Source of the DNA: Acidobacteriota bacterium
GTDB lineage: Bacteria > Acidobacteriota > Terriglobia > Terriglobales > Acidobacteriaceae
Length of the DNA: 64,000 nt
Assembly (NCBI GenBank): GCA_021846945.1
Contig: JAJZVZ010000002.1
Span: forward strand, 32,815 to 96,814
Reading direction: 5' to 3'
Position 1 is the stretch's first letter. The number at the start of each line of letters is the position of its first letter. Both the position numbers and the translations under genes were made by a program. The notes below the pieces were generated by a model that saw only the letters and a program-made list of their open reading frames with translations, ran no database searches and was not told where the DNA came from. This document shows positions 17,771 to 26,698 of the stretch, piece by piece.

Positions 17771-18475
17771 GTGAGCGCTGAACGCATCGATCTAGCCGCC
17801 GTCTTGCAGAAGACCGCGCTGTTGTCGAGTCTTTCCCCTTCCGAGCTGCACCTGCTGGCCGCTCGCACCGTCCGCAAGCTGTTCAGCACAGGAGAGTTGC
17901 TGTTTTCAGAGGGCGAACCATGCAATGGCCTGCACATTGTGTCGCGCGGCAAGGTCCGCATCTTCAAGACATCCATGAGCGGCCGCGAACAGGTGCTTGC
18001 CGTCGAAGGCCCCGGCGGTTCCGTGGCGGAGCTACCGGTTTTTGACGGCGGTCCTTATCCGGCATCAGTCATCGCGCTTGAAGACACCGAGATCGCCTAT
18101 ATTTCCCGGCGCGACTTTCAGGCCTTTTGCATGGAGCATCCCGAGGTGGCGCTCAAAGTGCTGGCCGTGGTGGGCGCGCGCCTGCGGAGGCTCGTGGGCA
18201 TTATCGAGGAGCTTTCCTTCACGACCATTCGGCAGCGCCTCGCTTCCACCCTGCTCAAGCTGGCGCAGACTGAGGGCAAAAAGACGCCGCGCGGCGTTGA
18301 GTTCCGCTTGCCGGCCAGTCACCAGGAGATGGCGAATCAGCTTGGCACCGTCCGGGAGCTGATCTCGCGCAACCTCATGCGCCTGCAGGCGGAGGGTCTG
18401 CTCGAGGTGGACGCGCGCCAGGTCATCGTAAAGGACATGAACGGGCTGGCTGCTTTGCTGGAAACTTCCGCGTAA
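17771..18475 (+). CDS. Crp/Fnr-family transcriptional regulator
   Basis: A 234-residue regulator with an N-terminal cyclic-nucleotide-binding-type beta barrel (residues about 25-125: FSTGELLFSEGEPCNGLHIVSRGKVRIFK and a GSVAELPVFDGGPYPASVIALED phosphate-cassette region) and a C-terminal winged helix (residues about 150-225). The recognition helix TVRELISRNLMRLQ has the E-x2-SR pattern of FNR-type proteins. It lacks the N-terminal cysteine cluster of oxygen-sensing FNR, so it is closer to DNR/NnrR-like heme- or ligand-sensing members. Start is GTG. Its position inside the NO module suggests it controls these genes through the GTGAC-N4-GTYNC sites. Confidence 0.88.
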   Translation: MSAERIDLAAVLQKTALLSSLSPSELHLLAARTVRKLFSTGELLFSEGEPCNGLHIVSRGKVRIFKTSMSGREQVLAVEGPGGSVAELPVFDGGPYPASVIALEDTEIAYISRRDFQAFCMEHPEVALKVLAVVGARLRRLVGIIEELSFTTIRQRLASTLLKLAQTEGKKTPRGVEFRLPASHQEMANQLGTVRELISRNLMRLQAEGLLEVDARQVIVKDMNGLAALLETSA

Positions 18476-18487
18476 TCTTTCCGGCTG

Positions 18488-18501
18488 GTGACATAAGTTA
18501 C
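18488..18501. promoter_or_regulatory. Candidate NO-regulon operator, site 2 (GTGACATAAGTTAC)
   Basis: The most symmetric copy: GTGAC-ATAA-GTTAC. The centre (18494.5) is 53 bases before the ric start at 18548, so a transcript starting near 18536 would place it at about -41.5, the classic position for class II activation by Crp/Fnr proteins. Confidence 0.6.
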
Positions 18502-18547
18502 TGCGGCGCGCCGGTACCCCGGCTAGCCTGGTGATGGAGCATACCTC

Positions 18548-19273
18548 ATGACCACCACCAGCAAAGCCCTTCGCGAGATCGCCAGCGAATATCCTTCGTC
18601 GGTTTCCATCTTTGATCGGTTCGGAATCGACCTCTGCGCAATGGGCGAGAAGTCGCTTGCCGAGGCCTGCGCCGTCCTCAGCCTCTCCACGGAGCAGTTG
18701 CAGGAGAAGCTGGCGGAGCTGCATGTCTCTGCGGGCGGCGTCAGCGACCCGGCAGGGCTGACGCTCACGCAGGTCATACAGCGCATCGTGCGCGTGCATC
18801 ACAGGCGTATACGCTACGACCTTCCCGCGTTGGCGGGTATGGCCGCGAAGCTACTCCGCAGGCACCCGAGGCGCGATGAGGAATTTGCTCCGCTCGCACG
18901 CCATATGGAGCACCTGCGCGCACACATGCTGGAACACATCGGACGGGAAGAACAGGTGCTCTTTCCCCTGATTGCGCACATGGAAGAGGATTCGATCGTT
19001 GGCTATCCTGGAGGGGCTGCCTCGCTTCGCTCGATCAGTGAGCCGATCGCCAGGATGAAGCAGGACCACGCAGCCAGCGGCCGCACGATGGACGAGTTAC
19101 GCCGCCATACCAACGATTTCGAGCCGCCGCAACATGCCTGCCCGACGCATCGCGCGCTGCTGGGCGGCATGCGCAGCTTTGTTGAAGATCTGCGCCAGCA
19201 TAAGCATCTTGAAGAAGGCATCCTCTTTCCGCGCGCTTTGACCATGGGAACAGAACTCGCAAGCAGGAGGTAA
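18548..19273 (+). CDS. ytfE: Iron-sulfur cluster repair di-iron protein (Ric/YtfE/ScdA family)
   Basis: Di-iron protein that repairs Fe-S clusters damaged by NO or oxidants. The short N-terminal ScdA_N-type domain (residues 1-55: FDRFGIDLCAMGEKSLAEAC) is followed by a hemerythrin-like four-helix bundle with VHHRRIRYDLP, EHLRAHMLEHIGREEQVLFP, RMKQDHAASG and HKHLEEGILFP supplying His and Glu ligands. At 241 residues it is near the usual 220-245. An oddity: the family's CysCys motif (DYCCGG in the E. coli protein, from memory) reads D-L-C-A-M-G here, leaving one Cys. It overlaps functionally with nnrS, which starts two bases after its stop. Confidence 0.88.
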   Translation: MTTTSKALREIASEYPSSVSIFDRFGIDLCAMGEKSLAEACAVLSLSTEQLQEKLAELHVSAGGVSDPAGLTLTQVIQRIVRVHHRRIRYDLPALAGMAAKLLRRHPRRDEEFAPLARHMEHLRAHMLEHIGREEQVLFPLIAHMEEDSIVGYPGGAASLRSISEPIARMKQDHAASGRTMDELRRHTNDFEPPQHACPTHRALLGGMRSFVEDLRQHKHLEEGILFPRALTMGTELASRR

Positions 19274-19275
19274 CG

Positions 19276-20637
19276 ATGAGCGGGACAACCTTCAGTAATC
19301 CGGGAATCCACGCCGGAGAAAGCACAGCAGCACATGCAATCCTTATCCGCGAGCAGAAAAAGAGCCTGATGCTGCGCGCATGGATTCTGAGCGGCCTCTT
19401 CTTTATGGCGCTGCCCGGCACTCTGCTGGGATTTTCAAACCTCATGGCAATCAGCGCCGGCCATGGCCTGGCCGCATTGCCGGCTACCTTGATCCAGGGG
19501 CACGGTCACGCGCAGATGTTCGGCTGGATCGGCAGCTTCATTCTCGGCATCGGCTTTTACTCACAGCCAGGCAGGTGGAAGAATTTTCTTCGCCTGCAGC
19601 TTGTCTGCTTCGTCCTCTGGACGCTCGGCGTGGCACTGCGCTGGACCGGCAATATCTATGGCTGGCACTGGAGAATTCTTCTGCCGGTTTCAGCAGGATT
19701 GGAACTTGTCGCCATGGCGCTCTTCCTCAGCGCCGCTTCGCGTCATAAGCTCCCTGAGCAGTCGCAGCCCACGGCGCCCAAGCCGAGAGTGGAATTATGG
19801 ATGATTTCAGTTCTGATCGGGACCGTGGGACTCACCGCGGCGATGATCTTCAACTTTGTCGAATGCCTGCGCCTCGGCATGAGCGGCAAGGCCATCTCCT
19901 TTCCCCATGCGCTCGATCAGCGCTATCTGGCGCTGCTTGCATGGGGATTCCTGGTGCCGTTCGTATGGGGATTCTCGGCGCGCTGGCTGCCTTCGTTTCT
20001 CGCCGTTGCCAGGCCCAATGCGCGCCTGATGAAGCTGGCGCTTGGGCTTGATCTCGCCGGAGTCCTGCTGGGCGTCGCCGGTTTCACCCTCACCGCCACG
20101 GTGCTTCTTACGGTAAGCGCGGTGGCCATCGCGATAGCGCTGCAATTGCTGCGGCGCCCGCATGGCGCGGCCAAAGTGCAGGGGATTCATCCCAGCTTCC
20201 CTATTTTTGCGCGCCTTCCGTATGCATGGCTGCTCATCGCCGCCTGTATGAGTATATGGGCAGCTTTGGCCGATGTGCACGGCGGCATCTGGGGCGCTTC
20301 GCGCCATGCTCTGACGGTCGGCTTTGCGGCAGGCATGGTCTTTGCCATCGGCCCGCGCATTCTGCCGCACTTTACAGGCATACGCGCGTTGTTCAGCAAG
20401 CGCCTTATGCTGCTCAGCCTGCTTCTGTTGCAATTGGGCTGCACGCTGCGCGTCTTCTCTGAGCCGCTCGCATACGAAGGCATCGCGCGGTTTGCCTGGA
20501 AGACTCTGCCTATCTCCGGCATGATCGAGTTGAGCGCAGTGCTGGTCTTTGGCGTCAACATGGCGCTGACGGTGGTTCTCGGAAAATCGGCTTTCGCTCA
20601 GGACAACGAGCCCGTGAAACTGGCAAAAGTCTCGTAA
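19276..20637 (+). CDS. nnrS: NnrS family heme-copper membrane protein
   Basis: A 12-helix inner-membrane protein that protects cells from nitrosative stress. Family marks are the His-rich LIQGHGHAQMFGWIGSFILGIGFY on an early helix and WGASRHALTVGFAAGMVFAIGPRILPHFTG on a late helix, both expected heme/metal ligand regions. The length of 453 is slightly above the usual 380-420 because of the N-terminal 30-residue tail and a linker at about residues 155-170. Its ribosome site AGGAGG lies inside the end of ytfE, two bases before, so the genes are translationally coupled. Confidence 0.85.
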   Translation: MSGTTFSNPGIHAGESTAAHAILIREQKKSLMLRAWILSGLFFMALPGTLLGFSNLMAISAGHGLAALPATLIQGHGHAQMFGWIGSFILGIGFYSQPGRWKNFLRLQLVCFVLWTLGVALRWTGNIYGWHWRILLPVSAGLELVAMALFLSAASRHKLPEQSQPTAPKPRVELWMISVLIGTVGLTAAMIFNFVECLRLGMSGKAISFPHALDQRYLALLAWGFLVPFVWGFSARWLPSFLAVARPNARLMKLALGLDLAGVLLGVAGFTLTATVLLTVSAVAIAIALQLLRRPHGAAKVQGIHPSFPIFARLPYAWLLIAACMSIWAALADVHGGIWGASRHALTVGFAAGMVFAIGPRILPHFTGIRALFSKRLMLLSLLLLQLGCTLRVFSEPLAYEGIARFAWKTLPISGMIELSAVLVFGVNMALTVVLGKSAFAQDNEPVKLAKVS

Positions 20638-21125
20638 CGAACATGCCTGGAACGTTGTTAGGCGCCCGCCAAAGGCGCAGCTCCAGGCTGCGGATATTTC
20701 AGATATTTTGCCGCAAACGCATAGGCTGCGGAACCGCCCATTCGCATAAGTGCTTTGTGACACGGTAAAGCTTCGGCCGTGCGGTAGACGCAGCGAAGTG
20801 AATGAGAACCTTAGCTGCTGCGCGTCATCACCATTCCTTCTCTCTTGCCCTTTGCTCCTTTCCAGCAACTCGCTTAGAAGTAAGAGCAGCTACGCATAAG
20901 CGGGATAGGTGCATGCAGACATGCGAGCACCGGCTATTGTTCCTAAACGGCAAGACGAACGCGCAGATGTGGCTTCCTGCGCGAGTCAACTCGATCCATT
21001 TCCTCGCGCCAGACCAAAGAAAATGCGCCTTGTGACTAAAGTCCCTGCATGTCCATTGTCCGCGGCCTACGATCACTGATAGCAGAACGTTGTATTCATC
21101 TCGCACTCGGAATCGAGGATAAGCA
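20638..21125. other. Long 5' region of the NO reductase gene
   Basis: About 490 bases without a convincing gene. It ends with the NO-reductase control region (motif at 21032-21045) and a good ribosome site (GAGGATAAGCA) before the ATG at 21126. The first 350 bases show no family resemblance in any frame. Confidence 0.4.
21032..21045. promoter_or_regulatory. Candidate NO-regulon operator, site 3 (GTGACTAAAGTCCC)
   Basis: Third copy of the shared motif, here preceded by TT as in TTGTGAC. Its centre is 87 bases before the qNor ATG; a start of transcription near 21080 with a TGATAG-like -10 at about 21067-21073 would again put it at -41.5. Confidence 0.58.
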
Positions 21126-23417
21126 ATGTCATATAAGCGGTATTGGATGGCTCTCGCCGTCGTCATCATTGCATCATTTGCCGTTCTTGGAGGCGTGGGA
21201 CGGAAGATGATCAGTCAGGCGCCTCCCATTCCCGACGTTTACAACACGAACGGTCAACTTCTCTTCACAGGTAAGTCCATCACCGATGGGCAAGGCGTAT
21301 GGCAGTCCATCGGCGGCCAGGAGATCGGCACAGTATGGGGCCACGGCGCCTACGTCGCGCCCGACTGGAGTGCGGACTGGCTGCATCGCGAGGCCGGCAT
21401 CCTGCTTGACAGCTGGGCGCAGCAGGATGGCGTCACCGGTTTTGCCTCGCTCAACTTCGACCAGCAGGCGATTCTCAAGGCTCGTCTCATTCGCGAAGAG
21501 CGCACCAATACCTACGATGCCGCCACCAATCGCGTGACGATCGACGGCGACCGCGCCGCCGCTTTCCAGCAACTGGCCGCATACTATGCGGGCATCTTCG
21601 CCAACGGACGTAAAGACTACGCCATACCTCCCGGAGCACTGACCAATCCGGAAAAGCAAAAGGAACTTGCCGCGTTCTTCTGGTGGACGGCCTGGGCTGC
21701 AACCACTGATCGCCCCGGTTCCACTGTGACTTATACCAATAACTGGCCCCATGAGCCTCTGGTCGCCAACGAACCGACGACCGGCGCTGTCTTGTGGAGC
21801 ATCGTCAGCTTTGTCTGCCTGCTCGCCGGCATTGGCGGTCTGGTGTGGTGGTATCAATCGCAGGAGAAATCGCCGGTGCACGGACCTTATCCGGCGCGGG
21901 ATCCCTTCCTTGGCGCGAAGCCAACTCCCTCGCAGCGCGCCACTATTAAATACTTCGTCGTGGTAATGCTCCTTTGGGCCGTGCAAATACTGATGGGTGT
22001 CATTACCGCTCACTATGGAGTAGAAGGCCAGGGCTTCTACGGCTTTCCGCTCGATAAGTACCTGCCTTATGCAATCACGCGCACATGGCACTTGCAGTTA
22101 GCCATCTTCTGGATTGCTACTTCGTGGCTGGCGACCGGCCTCTATGTAGGCCCGGCGATCAGTGGCCGGGAGCCGAAGTATCAGCGGCTCGGCGTGAATG
22201 TCCTCTTCGTCGCGCTGATTCTGGTTGTCGGCGGATCGATGGCCGGCGAATGGCTCGGCATCCAGCAACGGCTCGGCAATCTCTGGTTCTGGTTTGGCAG
22301 TCAGGGTTTCGAGTATGTGGACCTTGGCCGCTTCTGGCAGATCCTGCTCTTCATCGGACTGGTGCTCTGGCTGGTGCTTATGGTGCGCGCGCTCAAGCCT
22401 GCTCTATCGCTCAAGAGTGAAGATCGTCCGCTGCTTTCGCTCTTCCTGGTTTCCAGCGTCGCCATTCCGCTCTTTTACGCCGCGGGCCTGATGTATGGGC
22501 AGCGCAGCAATCTGGTTACCGCCGAATACTGGCGCTGGTGGGTCGTTCACCTGTGGGTTGAAGGATTCTTCGAAGTCTTTGCCACCGTGGTGATCGCATT
22601 CCTCTTCACGCGGCTCAAGCTGCTTGAGATTCGCAGTGCCACGCGGTCCGTACTGTTTTCTACCACCGTCTTTCTTGCCGGTGGCATTATCGGTACTTTC
22701 CATCACCTCTACTTTGCCGGTTCCGGAGCCGCGGTGATCGCCTTCGGCGCAGTCTTCAGCGCGTTGGAAGTCGTGCCGCTCACTCTCATTGGCTACGAGG
22801 CATGGGAGAATCTGCGCCTGACGCGTCCTACTGCGAAGGCCCGCTGGATTGCAAATTACAAGTGGCCGATCTACTTCTTCGTAGCCGTCGCCTTCTGGAA
22901 CCTTGTGGGAGCAGGGCTTTTCGGCTTCCTCATTAATCCGCCCATCGCGCTCTACTACATGCAGGGCCTCAACCTGACTCCCGTGCACGGCCACACTGCT
23001 CTCTTCGGCGTCTACGGCATGTTGGGCCTGGGTCTCACGCTCTTCTGCCTGCGTGTTCTTCAGCCCGGGCGGCCTTGGAAAGAAGGCATGTTGAAGGCGT
23101 CCTTCTGGCTCATCAACATTGGCCTTGTCTTCATGGTTGTCCTCAGCATGTTGCCCATCGGGCTGATGCAGGCGTGGGCTTCCATCGGGCGCGGCACCTG
23201 GTACGCGCGCTCGGCGGAGTTTCTGCAAACCGACACGATGCAAACTCTGCGCTGGATGCGTGTCCCGGGCGATATTCTCTTTGCGATTGGCGCCGCGCTG
23301 CTGGGTTGGTTTGTCCTCGGGCTGCTGACCGGCCACTCGTACGCCAGTAAGGAGTCGAACTTCGATAAGACGCCGCATAGTGAAGACACCGAAGAATCCA
23401 AGCTGGCGGTAGCTTAA
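21126..23417 (+). CDS. norZ: Quinol-dependent nitric oxide reductase (qNor)
   Basis: Single-subunit NO reductase that reduces 2 NO to N2O with quinol. An N-terminal helix and a periplasmic cytochrome-c-like domain without heme-binding CxxCH (residues about 25-215) is followed by a 12-13 helix NorB-like core. Ligand motifs are YAITRTWHLQLAIFW (low-spin heme His), RWWVVHLWVEGFFEVF (Fe_B His and the catalytic Glu pattern), GTFHHLYFAG (two Fe_B His) and LTPVHGHTALFGVYG (heme ligands). At 763 residues it is normal for qNor. No other denitrification genes are in the window, so detoxification is more likely than respiration. Confidence 0.95.
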   Translation: MSYKRYWMALAVVIIASFAVLGGVGRKMISQAPPIPDVYNTNGQLLFTGKSITDGQGVWQSIGGQEIGTVWGHGAYVAPDWSADWLHREAGILLDSWAQQDGVTGFASLNFDQQAILKARLIREERTNTYDAATNRVTIDGDRAAAFQQLAAYYAGIFANGRKDYAIPPGALTNPEKQKELAAFFWWTAWAATTDRPGSTVTYTNNWPHEPLVANEPTTGAVLWSIVSFVCLLAGIGGLVWWYQSQEKSPVHGPYPARDPFLGAKPTPSQRATIKYFVVVMLLWAVQILMGVITAHYGVEGQGFYGFPLDKYLPYAITRTWHLQLAIFWIATSWLATGLYVGPAISGREPKYQRLGVNVLFVALILVVGGSMAGEWLGIQQRLGNLWFWFGSQGFEYVDLGRFWQILLFIGLVLWLVLMVRALKPALSLKSEDRPLLSLFLVSSVAIPLFYAAGLMYGQRSNLVTAEYWRWWVVHLWVEGFFEVFATVVIAFLFTRLKLLEIRSATRSVLFSTTVFLAGGIIGTFHHLYFAGSGAAVIAFGAVFSALEVVPLTLIGYEAWENLRLTRPTAKARWIANYKWPIYFFVAVAFWNLVGAGLFGFLINPPIALYYMQGLNLTPVHGHTALFGVYGMLGLGLTLFCLRVLQPGRPWKEGMLKASFWLINIGLVFMVVLSMLPIGLMQAWASIGRGTWYARSAEFLQTDTMQTLRWMRVPGDILFAIGAALLGWFVLGLLTGHSYASKESNFDKTPHSEDTEESKLAVA

Positions 23418-24084
23418 TACTCCTGAAATGCCTGAATGGAGGCGGAACGTCCATTCGATGTTGAAATCGGCGGCGGCAGCCCACAGGGAGAGGCGCGAAC
23501 AGCGGCTGCAAAGTTGAGCGAATTCGCAGTTGTATTGGATTCGTTTGCAGCCGCTGTGGAAGCCGCCGCATCTCAACTCTTCCGTGAAAAGGCCGAACCC
23601 GCGTTCGGTCCGGCTTAAGGGCTGCGCCGCATCCCGCGGCGCAGCGCTCCATTTCTCTCCGGCGCTGCCTCTCATAAGCACAATACGCGTGTTTTTCTGC
23701 CGGTCAAAAGGCGATTGACAGTGAATGCGGGTGAAGTATATGGTTCACTCTATTCCGAGGCGCGTCATTTCCCTGGGTGAGTTTCCCATTGGAATTTGAG
23801 GCAAAGACGCAGGTTTCCCCATCGAAGTCCAAGAGATACTGATGAAATGAATTGGCAGCCCCGGCCTTGCCTTCGATGAGCGCTTGCGGGTGATTTCTTT
23901 TGGATGACGCAGAGATTGGTTGGGTCCGGCGCGTATGCCGCTGAGAGAAAGTGGCCTGTAGTCTGATTGCCGCGAATCTTCCGCTGAATGGCGGATTACT
24001 GCCCGATCTTTCCCAGGGATGGAACGGCGCTTCGCAGCGTGGCTAGGACGCTCACGCTTGGGAGAGCAGCAGAAAGGAGAATAC
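23418..24084. other. Gene-poor region with two hairpins after qNor
   Basis: Mostly non-coding. Hairpin 1 at 23593-23608 pairs CCGAAC with GTTCGG; on the minus strand it is followed by TTTTC. Hairpin 2 at 23621-23645 has perfect 10-base arms (GCTGCGCCGC) around ATCCC. Either could end transcription from qNor, about 200 bases past its stop. A 60-codon open frame at 23436-23618 has no start signal and is not called. Confidence 0.5.
23621..23645 (+). terminator. Hairpin downstream of qNor (putative terminator)
   Basis: Perfect 10-bp GC-rich stem with a five-base loop, about 200 bases after the norZ stop. The following sequence is only weakly T-rich, so this could instead be factor-dependent termination or a repeat. 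Confidence 0.4.
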
Positions 24085-25566
24085 ATGGATCGCCGGAAGT
24101 TTATGGGATTGATGGGGTCGGGCCTTGCCGCAGGCAGTGTGGGCCCGGCGCTTGCGATGGCGCCTTCGAGTGAGCCCTCATCCGATCAACGCCCCAATTT
24201 CCTCTTCATTATTTGCGACGATCTGATGTTTCGCACCATCAATGCGCTGAATAACCCCGAAGTGCATACGCCGAACATCAACAGGCTGCTCTCATCCGGC
24301 TTTGGGTTTACGCATGCCTTCCATCAGGGATCATGGAGCGGCGCAGTGTGCTTGCCCAGCCGCACGATGCTGAACAGCGGGTTGACGGCATTTCACGCGG
24401 AAAGAGGGATTGACGAGGTCCACACCTGGGGGCAGACGCTGGGGAATGCGGGATACGACACCTATATCTGCGGCAAATGGCATCTCGACACGACTGTGCT
24501 GCAGCGCAGCTTCAAGGAGATGGGGCCGGTCGCACCGGGCATGTTGCCGTCCACCCCGATCAACGGAGCCGCCTACGACCGGCCGCGGCCGGGCGACACA
24601 TGGCAGCCGTGGGACAAATCCCTCAAGGGGCACTGGATTCATACCAATCTCTGGGTCAATCAGAATCCTGACCGGATTGAGCACGCTGCTGCTGTCTACA
24701 CTGACTGCTTTATTGACCATCTGCTGAACAAGGCGGCCAAGCGCGATACGCCGTTCTTCATGTATCTCGGTTTCAATTCGCCCCACGATCCACGGCAGGC
24801 TCCTCGCGAGTATGTGGATCGCTATCCGCAGGACAAGATCGAAGTTCCTCCGAATTTTCTGCCGGAACACCCATTCGATCAGGGGGACTATAAGATCCGG
24901 GATGAGTTGCTCGCGCCGTTTCCCCGCACGCCCGCGGATGTTCAGTTGCACCGCAGAGAGTATTACGCTCTGATCACCTACGTAGATCATCAGATCGGGC
25001 GGATTCTGGAGGCGCTGCAGCAGTCCGGCAAGGCGAGCAATACATATGTCATCCTGACTGCCGACCACGGACTGGCAGTGGGTGAGCATGGCTTGATGGG
25101 CAAGCAGAATATGTATGATTGCAGCGTTCGCATGCCGCTCATCATTGCAGGTCCTGGCATTCGCGCCGGGGCACGGAGTGACGAGCTGGTGTATCAGCAT
25201 TGCCTCTATGCCACCACCTGCGAGTTGGCCGGCATTCCGATCCCGCAGACAGTGGAGTTTCCCAGTCTGGCGCCGCTTCTTCATGGCGGAAACCAGCCGG
25301 TGTTTGACGCGGTGTTCAGCTACTACAAGAGCTACCAGCGGATGGTGCGGACCAAGACGCACAAGCTGATCGTGTACCCGCAGATTCAGCGAGTGCAGGT
25401 CTTTGACATCGTCAACGACCCCTGGGAGATGCACGATCTTTCAACGGATGCGTCGGCGGCAGGGGTCCGGAACGAACTGATGCAGCGGCTGAAGGAGTTT
25501 CAGCAACAGCTTGGCGATAAACTAAATCTTGAGCATCCGGCCAGGGAAAGGTCGCCGGAAGCGTAA
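24085..25566 (+). CDS. Exported sulfatase (alkaline phosphatase superfamily)
   Basis: Type I sulfatase that hydrolyses sulfate esters. It begins MDRRKFMGLMGSGLAAGS, a twin-arginine-type signal, so it acts in the periplasm or outside. Metal ligands D45-D46 lie in FIICDDLMF. The catalytic Cys for formylglycine conversion is C89 in AVCLPSRTML (C-x-P-S-R), GKWHLDT gives the Lys/His pair, and ILTADHGLAVGEHGLMGK the C-terminal metal site. At 493 residues it is of usual size. The ATG at 24085 has AAAGGAG upstream; the frame extends to 24019. Thirty-three bases separate it from its modifying enzyme. Substrate is unknown; a sulfated sugar is likely. Confidence 0.93.
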   Translation: MDRRKFMGLMGSGLAAGSVGPALAMAPSSEPSSDQRPNFLFIICDDLMFRTINALNNPEVHTPNINRLLSSGFGFTHAFHQGSWSGAVCLPSRTMLNSGLTAFHAERGIDEVHTWGQTLGNAGYDTYICGKWHLDTTVLQRSFKEMGPVAPGMLPSTPINGAAYDRPRPGDTWQPWDKSLKGHWIHTNLWVNQNPDRIEHAAAVYTDCFIDHLLNKAAKRDTPFFMYLGFNSPHDPRQAPREYVDRYPQDKIEVPPNFLPEHPFDQGDYKIRDELLAPFPRTPADVQLHRREYYALITYVDHQIGRILEALQQSGKASNTYVILTADHGLAVGEHGLMGKQNMYDCSVRMPLIIAGPGIRAGARSDELVYQHCLYATTCELAGIPIPQTVEFPSLAPLLHGGNQPVFDAVFSYYKSYQRMVRTKTHKLIVYPQIQRVQVFDIVNDPWEMHDLSTDASAAGVRNELMQRLKEFQQQLGDKLNLEHPARERSPEA

Positions 25567-25599
25567 TCCGAAAAGTAGCGAATCCGGAGCAGCGAGGTC

Positions 25600-26589
25600 A
25601 TGAATCTTCCCCAGGTTATCGACGCGAGCACCAAGCCGAAGGGCTGCTGTGCGCCCTCATCTGCGCATGACTCATGTGAATGCGATACAGCGAAACAATC
25701 TATTTCCACCCAGGAAGATCAGACGGAAATGCTCGCCCGTATGGTGAAGCTGCCGGGTGGTGACTTTCTGATGGGAACGGATTCGAAGGAAAGCTTTCCA
25801 GCAGATGGGGAAGGGCCGGTGCGGCAGGTTACGCTGAGGCCGTTCTTCATTGATCGCACAACCGTAACCAATCGGACTTTCCGAAAATTCATTGAAGCGA
25901 CAGGATATCGAACGGATGCCGAGCGCTTCGGCTGGTCCTTTGTCTTCTGGTTGCACATCCCAAAAGAACGATTTAGAGAAATGGTGAAGGAAAGGGTAGT
26001 CGCAGTGCCCTGGTGGTGCAAGGTGGAAGGCGCCAGGTGGGATGCTCCTGAGGGGCCGGGGTCAGATCTGTGCGGACGCGAGGATCACCCGGTGGTTCAT
26101 GTCTCCTGGAATGACGCGGTGGCATTCACGCAGTGGTCGGGCCAGCGCTTGCCTACTGAGGCAGAGTGGGAGTTCGCCGCGCGCGGGGGCCTGGAGCAGA
26201 AGATTTACCCGTGGGGAGACAGGCTACGGCCAAACGGGGAACATCGCTGCAATATCTGGCAGGGAGATTTTCCCAATCACGATACGGCGGAGGATGGCTA
26301 TTCCGGAACGTGTTCTGTAGAGGCATTTCCGCCCAATGGCTATGATCTCTATTCCATGACCGGCAATACGTGGGAGTGGTGTGCCGATTGGTTCAGCGCG
26401 GACTTTCACCGGACGGCCAGCCGCGACAACCCTACGGGACCGCCAACCGGAACGGCTCGCGTCATGAAGGGCGGATCGTTCCTCTGTCATAAGTCTTACT
26501 GCAACCGCTACCGGGTAGCGGCGCGCAGTTCAAATACTCCTGATAGTTCTACTTCGCACATGAGTTTCCGCTGCGCGCTGTCAGCCTGA
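25600..26589 (+). CDS. Formylglycine-generating enzyme (SUMF1/FGE family)
   Basis: Copper enzyme that oxidises the active-site Cys of sulfatases to formylglycine. The FGE-sulfatase domain runs from LPGGDFLMGTD (residue about 50) to the end, with DHPVVHVSWNDAVAFTQWSGQRLPTEAEWEFAARGG and, decisively, GGSFLCHKSYCNRYRVAARS, holding the two copper-binding catalytic cysteines C296 and C301. That separates it from the many FGE-like proteins that lack them. An N-terminal extension (residues 1-45) is Cys-rich (KGCCAPSSAHDSCECD). It follows the sulfatase by 33 bases and probably matures it before export, which must precede folding-competent Tat export. Confidence 0.93.
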   Translation: MNLPQVIDASTKPKGCCAPSSAHDSCECDTAKQSISTQEDQTEMLARMVKLPGGDFLMGTDSKESFPADGEGPVRQVTLRPFFIDRTTVTNRTFRKFIEATGYRTDAERFGWSFVFWLHIPKERFREMVKERVVAVPWWCKVEGARWDAPEGPGSDLCGREDHPVVHVSWNDAVAFTQWSGQRLPTEAEWEFAARGGLEQKIYPWGDRLRPNGEHRCNIWQGDFPNHDTAEDGYSGTCSVEAFPPNGYDLYSMTGNTWEWCADWFSADFHRTASRDNPTGPPTGTARVMKGGSFLCHKSYCNRYRVAARSSNTPDSSTSHMSFRCALSA

Positions 26590-26698
26590 CACACCTGTGT
26601 TGGCGTGTGGATTGTTCACTCCAGCAGGCGCGCGTTTGCATTTCTCCGCGCCGCTGTGGGGTGCTAGGATTGCATGCGAGTTCAAGAGGGAGGAAATG

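Noticed and set aside
17713-17976. Extension of the radical SAM gene to 17976
   Set aside because: It would overlap the divergent Crp/Fnr gene and its promoter; ATGs at 17712 and 17703 fit the domain start.
23436-23618. 60-codon open frame after qNor
   Set aside because: No ribosome site, low complexity (Ala/Glu-rich) and no resemblance to a family.
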